From: CAYGXH01 sp964354485
Lineage (GTDB): Bacteria; Bacteroidota; Ignavibacteria; UBA10030; SZUA-254
Assembly (NCBI GenBank): GCA_964354485.1
Contig: CAYGZY010000229.1
Location: forward strand, 1 to 10,912
DNA length: 10,912 nt
Direction of reading: 5' to 3'
Part shown: piece by piece, positions 5,229 to 10,912 of the stretch
How the letters are laid out: the number at the start of each line of letters is the position of its first letter
Numbering within the stretch: the first letter of the stretch is position 1
Notes under the pieces: generated by a model
What the model was told of the DNA's origin: nothing
The model's input: only the letters and a program-made list of their open reading frames with translations
Database searches by the model: none
Made by a program: the position numbers and the translations under genes

Positions 5229-8200
5229 ATGATTTCCATCAATCGTTTAACCCTCTATTCCATAACAATCGTAATTCTTCTCTTTTCGTTTCAACCCCTC
5301 GCGGCACAGTTGCCGGATTCTGCCTCCCATCAGCCGTTCTTTGAAGCGAACTTTACAGTCCGGACGCACGACGACTCTGTGCACATGCTGGAGCATCAGT
5401 TCATCAATCCCTATTCGGAAGTCGTCTATTTCGATACATTAAAACTCCGGAGAGAATTCGATTATGCAATCGATTATCGCCGCGGGAGACTTACTCTCCA
5501 TCCTGAAGGATATGCATCCGCTCAGCTCGACAGCGTTGTCCATCACGTTAAGGTTCGTTACCGGGCTTTGCCCTTCCGGTTTAGAGAAAAGTACCAGCAC
5601 CGTGAGGCAATAACGAGATCTGATTCAGCGAAAGAATGGATTGTCAAGACCACTCCGGGGAAACCGTTTTTTATTGATGATCTCTTTCGGTCCGACATGC
5701 AGGCGAACGGCTCCCTGCTCCGCGGTATCACGGTCGGCACCAATCGTGATCTTACGCTGAACTCCGGATTCCGGCTTCAGATGGCGGGTAACCTCAGTGA
5801 CGATATTCGTCTCACTGCAGCATTGACCGATGAGAACACACCGATCCAACCTGAGGGAGTTACTCAAACTCTCCAGGAAATCGATAAGGTCTTCATCGAG
5901 GCGAGGGGTTCAAGATTTACAGGGACACTCGGAGATTTTCATCTGAATGTGACGGGGAGTGAATTCGGCACTTTCACCCGGAAGCTGCAGGGTGCGAAAG
6001 GAATGTATACATATTCCCTGGGCGGGAGCACCGGCGATATCCTGGCGTCTGCAGCAACCACACGTGGGAAATATACGTCCAATGAATTCCTCGGCGTTGA
6101 CGGGATTCAGGGACCGTACCAGCTGTCTGGTGAATCGGGAGAACGGACGATTATCGTCATAGCAGGAACGGAACGAGTGTACCTCAACGGAATGCGTTTA
6201 GAGCGCGGCGAGAATGTTGATTATACGATCGACTATGCAAACGCTGAGGTTACGTTCATGCCGAAGCGAATCATGACAAACGCAACGAGAATTGTCGTCG
6301 ATTTTGAGTATAACGACAGGCAGTTCAGCAGAAATTTATCTGCGGCAAAGATAACGAGCAACCTGTTCTCCGAGCATTGGCAGTTCGAAGCGCTGATTGC
6401 GCAGGAGCGCGACGATAGAGATGCCACCGTCGATTTATCGCTTACTGATGCGGATAAGGATATTCTCCGCAGTGCAGGCAACGACCGGATGCTCTCGCGA
6501 AAACCGGGCGCCGAGTACGTTGGTCCCGGGAAAGGGCAGTATGTACTTCTCGACACCCTCTTCCGGCGTGAGGGTACATCGGATACACTTCTGCAGATTT
6601 ATCATTTCCAGCCTGAGGATACAGTAAATGCAGTTTACCTGGTAACATTTAGTTATGTCGGCGAGGGGAGCGGAAATTACCGGAAAGTATCGTCAGGTCG
6701 TTATGAATTCAGTGGTTTGCTCAACGGAAGTTATGAGCCGGTCATTTTTCTTCCGATGCCCAAAAGTCATACGCTCATCGATTTCAATCTCAGCGGTAAG
6801 GTATCGGATAATCTGATCATCAACGGGGAGTATACTACTTCCTCGGTGGATCAGAACACGTTTTCATCGATCGGAGATGATGCAAATACGGGTCAGGCTT
6901 TCAAAGTTACTGCAACCTATGCCCCGAAATCGATCCGTATAGGAGGATTAAACGTCGGATCGCTCGAAATCCTCCTCAAGGAACGATTCACTGGCAGTCG
7001 ATTTTTGCCTATGGGTCGTGTGAATGAAATTGAATTTGATCGGATGTGGAACTTGCGGGATACTACTTCGGGGGATGAAGAAATCCGGGAAATCATGATG
7101 ACATACTCGCCGATACAGACTTTATCGCTTGGCGGAGGATATGGTCTGATGAGCCGCGGTGACGCGTTCAGATCCGTCAGGTACAGTGGAAGTGGGGTAC
7201 TTAAGTCCGGGACCCTCCCCGGTGTTGAGTATAATGTTGAGAGAATCGCAACGACAAATTCCATAATTGCAACGAAGGGAGAGTGGATCAGGCACCGCGG
7301 CTGTGTCGAGTATCGCCGGGGCATCTTTGCTCCTCGTCTCAATGCGTTTTTTGAAAACTTAGAAAATCGTGATCAGAATGTCGACACGCTTTCGACCGGT
7401 TCGTATCGGTACCGGGAAGCCCTGCCCGGCCTTTCGGTAGGCGATCCGAATACGGTTCTTGTCACAGGTGAAGTCGGTTTCCGGCAGGATGATTCTCTCG
7501 CGCAGGGATTACTGCAGAGTGCTTCCAGAAGCGTGTCGCATCACTACGGTCTTCAGTTTCGGAGCTGGAGACCTCTCTCATCCGCGGTCGATCTGATTGT
7601 GAGCGATCGGCTATTCACGGATGTTTTCAAATATCGTGGGAATGAAGATCTGCACTCAACGCTCATCAGATCACAGACCCGGTTTAATCCTCTTGAGAAG
7701 GGGGTTGAATCGGATTGGTTCTATGAGGTAACAACCGGGCGCACGTCGAAGTACGATCGCATCTTTCAACGCGTGCCGAAGGGAACTGGTAATTACGTCT
7801 ACGGCGGAGATATCAACGGCAACCATTTTGTCGATTACCCGGATTTCCAGCTCTCCCGTTTCGATGGTGATTTCGTTCTCGTTTCCGTACCGACCGGAGA
7901 ATTTGTTCCAAGTGTGGATCTGAAAACAAGCGGCCGGGTGCGGGTTAATTTTGGTGCATTTGTTGATTCAGCCGGACTGATCGGTAGAATGCTGTCGTCA
8001 CTTTCGCTGGAGACGTACGCGAGAGTTGAGGAACAGAGCAGTGAACCGGATCGATCGAAGATTTATTTTTTGCACTTCAGCCGCTTTCTCTCCGACCAAT
8101 ACACGATTGCCGGAAATAACCTTATAACTCAAGATGTAAACATCCGGGAAAACGATCCGGCGTGGTCGTTACGGTTTCGCTATACCCAAAAAAGGGGTTT

Positions 8201-8747
8201 AACTCAGTATGCCTTATCGAGGGATCGCACATACTACCGTGAGCAGGCGGTGCGTTTGCGGTGGCAGCTTGTCGAGGGGATAGTCAATCAGACGGATATC
8301 TTTGTCAGGCGCGATGTACAATCGGCAGATCAGTATTCTCCGCGGAACAGGTCAATTTTTTCGCGCGAAACAACAACGGATTGGTCGTACAGACCCGAAC
8401 AGCGGCTTGAAATAGGATTCCGGTTTACCATGAGAGAAGCCGATAATTACGATGCAGTCAGTGCGAATAATAACGATCAGGCAGTGCGGTTTGTCTACTC
8501 ATTCACCGGTCGTGGTCAGATCAGCGCCGAATTGATACGGGAGGATGTCGTTCTTAATAAGATTAATCTTGTCGTACCATATGAATTGACGGACGGAAAA
8601 TCAGTCGGGAAGACCTGGTTGTGGCGGATGAACGGTGAATACAGACTGAGCGAGCTCTTACAGCTCAGTGCTCAGTACGATGGCAGAAGTGAAAACGGCA
8701 TGTCGCCCGTTCATACAGCAAGGATGGAACTTAGAGCATTTTTTTAA
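5229..8747 (+). CDS. Very large outer-membrane beta-sheet protein (1172 aa), function unknown
   Basis: Residues 1-26 are a signal peptide (hydrophobic IVILLFSFQPLAA, cleavage likely near Ala26). Residues about 35-115 look like an N-terminal globular domain. A highly patterned block at 172-224 (TNRDLTLNSGFRLQMAG, then DENTPIQPEG, then EIDKVFIEARG) recalls a conserved uncharacterised family in Chlorobiota/Ignavibacteria and, more loosely, SprA-type giant barrels. From there to the end the sequence alternates polar and hydrophobic residues in strand-sized pieces and finishes in RMELRAFF, a C-terminal Phe typical of barrels. Gly-x-Gly-x-Tyr motifs occur at 434-438, 480-484 and 852-856. An EF-hand-like loop DINGNHFVDYPD lies at 861-872. 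I see no T9SS sorting domain and no enzymatic motif. No Shine-Dalgarno sequence precedes the ATG. It is probably an outer-membrane translocation or surface-assembly component, but that role is inferred. Confidence 0.8.
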   Translation: MISINRLTLYSITIVILLFSFQPLAAQLPDSASHQPFFEANFTVRTHDDSVHMLEHQFINPYSEVVYFDTLKLRREFDYAIDYRRGRLTLHPEGYASAQLDSVVHHVKVRYRALPFRFREKYQHREAITRSDSAKEWIVKTTPGKPFFIDDLFRSDMQANGSLLRGITVGTNRDLTLNSGFRLQMAGNLSDDIRLTAALTDENTPIQPEGVTQTLQEIDKVFIEARGSRFTGTLGDFHLNVTGSEFGTFTRKLQGAKGMYTYSLGGSTGDILASAATTRGKYTSNEFLGVDGIQGPYQLSGESGERTIIVIAGTERVYLNGMRLERGENVDYTIDYANAEVTFMPKRIMTNATRIVVDFEYNDRQFSRNLSAAKITSNLFSEHWQFEALIAQERDDRDATVDLSLTDADKDILRSAGNDRMLSRKPGAEYVGPGKGQYVLLDTLFRREGTSDTLLQIYHFQPEDTVNAVYLVTFSYVGEGSGNYRKVSSGRYEFSGLLNGSYEPVIFLPMPKSHTLIDFNLSGKVSDNLIINGEYTTSSVDQNTFSSIGDDANTGQAFKVTATYAPKSIRIGGLNVGSLEILLKERFTGSRFLPMGRVNEIEFDRMWNLRDTTSGDEEIREIMMTYSPIQTLSLGGGYGLMSRGDAFRSVRYSGSGVLKSGTLPGVEYNVERIATTNSIIATKGEWIRHRGCVEYRRGIFAPRLNAFFENLENRDQNVDTLSTGSYRYREALPGLSVGDPNTVLVTGEVGFRQDDSLAQGLLQSASRSVSHHYGLQFRSWRPLSSAVDLIVSDRLFTDVFKYRGNEDLHSTLIRSQTRFNPLEKGVESDWFYEVTTGRTSKYDRIFQRVPKGTGNYVYGGDINGNHFVDYPDFQLSRFDGDFVLVSVPTGEFVPSVDLKTSGRVRVNFGAFVDSAGLIGRMLSSLSLETYARVEEQSSEPDRSKIYFLHFSRFLSDQYTIAGNNLITQDVNIRENDPAWSLRFRYTQKRGLTQYALSRDRTYYREQAVRLRWQLVEGIVNQTDIFVRRDVQSADQYSPRNRSIFSRETTTDWSYRPEQRLEIGFRFTMREADNYDAVSANNNDQAVRFVYSFTGRGQISAELIREDVVLNKINLVVPYELTDGKSVGKTWLWRMNGEYRLSELLQLSAQYDGRSENGMSPVHTARMELRAFF

Positions 8748-8764
8748 GGTAAAGCTTCGAACTG

Positions 8765-8796
8765 CGGACCGGCGGTTGCCGGAGCGTGAGCGTCCG
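8765..8796 (+). terminator. Nested GC-rich hairpin after the large OMP gene
   Basis: CGGAC (8765-8769) pairs with GTCCG (8792-8796), and inside it CGGC (8770-8773) pairs with GCCG (8778-8781) around the loop GGTT. A 10-base bulge separates the arms on the 3' side. It begins 18 bases after the stop codon. Only TTTAA follows, so intrinsic termination is doubtful; it may instead stabilise the mRNA 3' end. Confidence 0.35.
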
Positions 8797-8802
8797 TTTA
8801 AT

Positions 8803-8822
8803 GTTTCACATCGTTTCACAAC
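8803..8822 (+). repeat. Tandem decamer, two copies
   Basis: GTTTCACATC (8803-8812) is followed directly by GTTTCACAAC (8813-8822), 9 of 10 bases identical. Ten bases is about one helical turn, so a cooperative protein-binding site is possible, but two copies can also arise by chance or slippage. Confidence 0.4.
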
Positions 8823-8840
8823 GTCGATCAGATTTCTGAA

Positions 8841-8867
8841 GAAAAAAAATAAAAAAATATTTTTTTT
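8841..8867. repeat. A-tract/T-tract palindromic segment
   Basis: A run of A with single interruptions is followed by eight T; within it seven A, TA and seven T form a perfect 16-base palindrome (8851-8866). It ends about 16 bases before the -35 box of the ogt-like gene promoter. It could act as an upstream promoter element, a curved-DNA site or a weak terminator for the preceding gene. Confidence 0.45.
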
Positions 8868-8882
8868 GTGTCACGTTTTTTC

Positions 8883-8911
8883 TTGATTTTGTTAATCAAT
8901 CTCCGTATAAT
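8883..8911 (+). promoter_or_regulatory. Sigma70-type promoter of the ogt-like gene
   Basis: TTGATT (8883-8888) and a perfect TATAAT (8906-8911) are separated by exactly 17 bases. This is the best promoter match in the window. Transcription would start near 8918, leaving a leader of about 167 bases before the alkyltransferase start at 9085. The -35 box is also the left arm of an inverted repeat, TTGATT-5-AATCAA (8883-8899), a possible operator. Confidence 0.55.
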
Positions 8912-8993
8912 ATTTTCGTGTAATTTTTTCTCACTTGAGGTTCTGGTCAGCTCACACTCCACCTTATAACAAGAACGTGCGAAAGGAATTGGA

Positions 8994-9065
8994 ATGGGAG
9001 ATACGTACTATTTACATTCAAGACGCATCAGGTATACAAAGCAAAGAATTTCTATGAGAGATTGA
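8994..9065 (+). CDS. Possible 23-residue leader peptide upstream of ogt-like gene
   Basis: ATG at 8994 is preceded by AAAGGA (8982-8987) at a 6-base spacing, one of the best ribosome binding sites in the window, and the frame closes with TGA at 9063-9065. The peptide begins MGDTYYLH and is basic (five Arg, one Lys). It ends 19 bases before the alkyltransferase ATG in a different frame. The downstream gene itself has only a weak AGAAG 3 bases from its start, so translation of the leader could influence it. No homology is recognised. It may also be a chance ORF; coding evidence is limited to the ribosome binding site and the position inside a long leader. Confidence 0.3.
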   Translation: MGDTYYLHSRRIRYTKQRISMRD

Positions 9066-9084
9066 TATAACATAACAGAAGTTT

Positions 9085-9705
9085 ATGTTTGATGAGACTG
9101 CATCACTCGCAACCCAACGAGTCGTCTATCCCTTGAAGAAAAAATTCAGATTTAGTGACGACGAGCCGATCGTAAATTCGGAGGGGAAGATAATAGATGT
9201 GACGGTTTACTGCACATCCTTCGATTCCCGCATCGGCCGCATATACGTCGCTTCAACCGAAAAAGGGGTAAGCAAAATCAGTATGCCCAAAGAAAACCGG
9301 AAGGATTTCTTCGGGTGGCTGAAGGAACGTTTTGATCCCGATTGTGTTACCGATAACCGATCCCGCAACCGCGAGGTTATCGATCAGCTTACTCGTTATT
9401 TTAACGGACGCCTGGCAAAATTTTCGGTTTCGACTGATCTCATGGGAACACCGTTTCAGATCCGCGTATGGAAGGAATTGGCGAAAATTCCCTACGGAAC
9501 GACGATTACCTATAAACATCTCGCGAAGCGCGTCCATGCGCCCAAGGCGTTTCAGGCAGTAGGGCATGCAAACGGCACGAATCCTCTTCCGATCATTATC
9601 CCCTGTCATCGCGTGATCGGTTCGGACGGATCCCTTGTAGGATATGCGTACGGCGTGAAGATAAAAGAGTTTCTGTTACGGCTCGAGGGAGCAATCATAC
9701 TTTAA
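9085..9705 (+). CDS. ogt: O6-alkylguanine-DNA alkyltransferase (Ogt/MGMT family), atypical
   Basis: Family proteins move alkyl groups from O6-alkylguanine in DNA to an active-site Cys in a single suicide reaction. The 206-residue product carries PCHRV (173-177) with acceptor Cys174, Tyr143 of the helix-turn-helix, Asn166, His175 and Glu201, all at the spacings of human MGMT Tyr114, Asn137, His146 and Glu172. The DNA-binding domain begins near MGTPFQIRVWKEL (120-132). Two positions stand out. The arginine-finger site (human Arg128) is Gln157 (KAFQAVG), and the loop after the active site reads GYAYG, where a GYAGG or GYSGG type pattern is expected. The first 38 residues extend beyond the usual start; GTG at 9199 would give a 168-residue, normal-length protein, with GAGGGG 12 bases upstream. 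No Ada-type regulatory domain is present. It lies before a UvrD helicase gene, suggesting a repair neighbourhood. Confidence 0.9.
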   Translation: MFDETASLATQRVVYPLKKKFRFSDDEPIVNSEGKIIDVTVYCTSFDSRIGRIYVASTEKGVSKISMPKENRKDFFGWLKERFDPDCVTDNRSRNREVIDQLTRYFNGRLAKFSVSTDLMGTPFQIRVWKELAKIPYGTTITYKHLAKRVHAPKAFQAVGHANGTNPLPIIIPCHRVIGSDGSLVGYAYGVKIKEFLLRLEGAIIL

Positions 9706-9717
9706 ATCCTGCACCTG

Positions 9718-9790
9718 CAACGCTCACCCATATCCGCGATGATTCAGATGCGCTGAAAGCCATGCAGTTTACCCGGATGGTTGAGCGTTG
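9718..9790. repeat. Imperfect inverted repeat forming a long stem in the ogt-uvrD spacer
   Basis: The left arm 9718-9736 pairs with the right arm 9774-9790. Nine perfect pairs (CAACGCTCA with TGAGCGTTG) are followed by one mismatch, two pairs, a two-base AT bulge and five more pairs (ATCCG with CGGAT). The 37-base loop contains a second perfect hairpin, TTCAG (9743-9747) with CTGAA (9753-9757). No T-run follows, so it is not a standard terminator. A structured RNA element, a processed junction or a small mobile-element remnant are possible. Confidence 0.5.
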
Positions 9791-9816
9791 GGAAGTTATT
9801 TCCTCCATTGTATACA
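9788..9816 (+). promoter_or_regulatory. Candidate promoter of the helicase gene
   Basis: TTGGGA (9788-9793) and TATACA (9811-9816) are 17 bases apart, each 4/6 to consensus. The -10 box lies within a perfect 10-base palindrome, TTGTATACAA (9808-9817), which could bind a regulator. The leader would be only about 13 bases. Confidence 0.3.
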
Positions 9817-9835
9817 AATAGGTTGATCAAGAACA

Positions 9836-10912
9836 ATGCTGTCACTCCGTGATGTCAATCCGCAGCAGCGAGAAGCAATTAAAACGGTCGATGGTCCACT
9901 CATGGTCATCGCCGGGCCCGGAAGCGGAAAAACAAGAGTTCTCGTATACAGAATCGCCCACCTCATCAGCATCGGTGTTCCCCCGTACAGCATAATCGCC
10001 CTGACATTCACGAATAAAGCCGCGAAGGAAATGAAAGGAAGAATCCGGGACCTCGTGGGCGAAAAATCTTCGTCACTGTGGATGGGGACATTCCATTCGC
10101 TCTGTGCGAGGCTTTTGAGGTACGAGTGTTCAAAATTGGGTTTCGAAAAGAATTTTTCCATTTACGATACTCAGGACAGCCTCAACCTTATCAAATCGGT
10201 AATGAGTCAGCTCGGAATCCCGACCCAGCAGTTTAATCCCTCTGCAATTCAGAATAGAATAAGCCGCGTTAAAAACCAACTCCTTACCCCGGAGGTCTGC
10301 ACAGCCCAGGCAGCAGATCTCTTCGAAGAGAAGGTCGCAGCAGTCTACACAAGGTACCAGATTCGGCTTAAAGAAAACAACGCAATGGATTTCGATGATC
10401 TTCTGCTCCACCCCATTCATCTGTTCACTACGCATAAGAAAGTACTGTCGGATTACCAGGACCGCTTTCGGTTTATTCTAATCGATGAGTATCAGGATAC
10501 AAACCATGCCCAGTATGTGTTCATAAAGCTGCTGGCAGACAAGTTCCGCAATCTCTGCGTTGTCGGCGACGATGCCCAGAGCATATATGCATTCCGCGGC
10601 GCCGATATCAGAAATATCCTCGATTTTGAACGCGATTATAATGGCGGGAAAATCATCAGACTCGAACAGAATTACAGGTCGACTAAGACAATTCTCGCGG
10701 GGGCAGATCAGTTAATAAAAAAAAATGGCGGTCAGATAAACAAGAACCTATGGACCGACAACCGGCAGGGAGAAGCAATTACCCTCCTTGAGTGCGAGGA
10801 TGATAAAGATGAGGGGGAAAGGATCAGTCGCAGAATATTCGCGGATATCCAATCGAAGAAGCATGATTTCAAGCACATAGCCGTGATGTACCGGACAAAT
10901 GCCCAGTCGCGC
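9836..10912 (+). CDS. UvrD/PcrA-type ATP-dependent DNA helicase (3' partial)
   Basis: A superfamily 1A 3'-5' DNA helicase of the nucleotide-excision and mismatch repair type, acting by ATP-driven unwinding. The reading frame is open for 359 codons and runs off the window end, about half of a normal 700-780 residue protein. Motifs in order: Q-motif NPQQREAI (8-15), Walker A AGPGSGKT (26-33), motif Ia TFTNKAAKEM, GTFHSLCARLLR, FDDLL, Walker B IDEYQDTN, motif III VVGDDAQSIYAFRGAD and motif IV LEQNYRST. The GDDAQSIYAFRGA form is, from memory, frequent in Bacteroidota helicases. All catalytic residues in the visible half are intact. The ATG at 9836 fits the family N-terminus, but the ribosome binding site is poor (AGG about 13 bases upstream). 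UvrD, PcrA or another paralogue cannot be distinguished without the C-terminal half. Confidence 0.95.
   Translation, partial: MLSLRDVNPQQREAIKTVDGPLMVIAGPGSGKTRVLVYRIAHLISIGVPPYSIIALTFTNKAAKEMKGRIRDLVGEKSSSLWMGTFHSLCARLLRYECSKLGFEKNFSIYDTQDSLNLIKSVMSQLGIPTQQFNPSAIQNRISRVKNQLLTPEVCTAQAADLFEEKVAAVYTRYQIRLKENNAMDFDDLLLHPIHLFTTHKKVLSDYQDRFRFILIDEYQDTNHAQYVFIKLLADKFRNLCVVGDDAQSIYAFRGADIRNILDFERDYNGGKIIRLEQNYRSTKTILAGADQLIKKNGGQINKNLWTDNRQGEAITLLECEDDKDEGERISRRIFADIQSKKHDFKHIAVMYRTNAQSR

Larger units (their letters stand above)
8748..9084. other. 337-base AT-rich intergenic region between the large OMP gene and ogt-like gene
   Basis: In order it holds a GC-rich nested hairpin (8765-8796), a tandem decamer repeat (8803-8822), an A-tract/T-tract palindrome (8841-8867), a good sigma70-type promoter (8883-8911), and a short ORF with a strong ribosome binding site (8994-9065). 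No homology-supported gene is seen. Base composition is markedly more AT-rich than the flanking genes from about 8837 onwards. Confidence 0.6.

Noticed and set aside
6917..7342. 141-codon minus-strand frame within the large OMP gene
   Set aside because: It is fully antisense to a convincing gene, with no domain and no initiation signal.
8668..8886. 72-codon frame overlapping the end of the large OMP gene
   Set aside because: Mostly inside the OMP gene in another frame and ending in the A/T tract (Lys/Phe run). No ribosome site or domain.
8883..8899. FNR/CRP-type box TTGAT...ATCAA
   Set aside because: The half-sites are right, but the spacer is 7 bases instead of 4, so the standard dimer would not fit. 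Kept only as an inverted repeat over the -35 box.
9718..9795. Integron attC-like recombination site
   Set aside because: CAAC...GTTG ends and a bulged stem are suggestive, but the outer seven bases do not match RYYYAAC (CTGCAAC) or GTTRRRY (GTTGGGA). No integrase or cassette array is present.

Overview
The window is about 10.9 kb of bacterial chromosome with moderate G+C and tightly packed genes. Protein resemblances suggest the Bacteroidota/Chlorobiota group, most likely Ignavibacteria, Chlorobia or a related lineage. The clues are a very long outer-membrane protein of a type I associate with that group, a UvrD-type helicase with a GDDAQSIYAFRGA motif, and a pterin gene set resembling the Chlorobium sepiapterin reductase system. 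Clear Shine-Dalgarno sequences before several genes fit Chlorobiota-like organisms better than classical Bacteroidetes. The taxonomic call is an inference, made without any database search.

Positions 1-2960 (+ strand) look like one operon. It runs from a 5'-truncated 6-pyruvoyl-tetrahydropterin synthase-like gene, through GTP cyclohydrolase I (folE) and two consecutive short-chain dehydrogenases (SDR), to an HD-domain hydrolase. The first three genes are joined by ATGA stop/start overlaps. GTP cyclohydrolase I, pyruvoyl-tetrahydropterin synthase and an SDR (sepiapterin reductase) are the three steps of tetrahydrobiopterin synthesis, so the cluster probably makes a biopterin-type cofactor rather than queuosine.

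Positions 3126-3893 (+) encode a small outer-membrane beta-barrel-like protein of unknown function behind its own promoter candidate. It converges with hisC (3952-5043, -), a histidinol-phosphate aminotransferase. A divergent intergenic region leads to a 1172-residue outer-membrane protein (5229-8747, +) with a signal peptide, a C-terminal Phe, repeated Gly-x-Gly-x-Tyr motifs and an embedded EF-hand/dockerin-like loop.

Positions 8748-10912 (+) form a DNA-repair segment. A 337-base AT-rich intergenic region holds a good sigma70-type promoter, an inverted repeat over its -35 box and a possible 23-codon leader ORF. It is followed by an O6-alkylguanine-DNA alkyltransferase (ogt-like) with an unusual substitution at the arginine-finger position. 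After a structured 130-base spacer comes the first 359 codons of a UvrD/PcrA helicase, cut by the window end. No tRNA, rRNA, CRISPR array, transposase or phage gene was seen. The most interesting items are the putative biopterin operon, the atypical alkyltransferase with its leader region, and the inverted-repeat structure upstream of the helicase.
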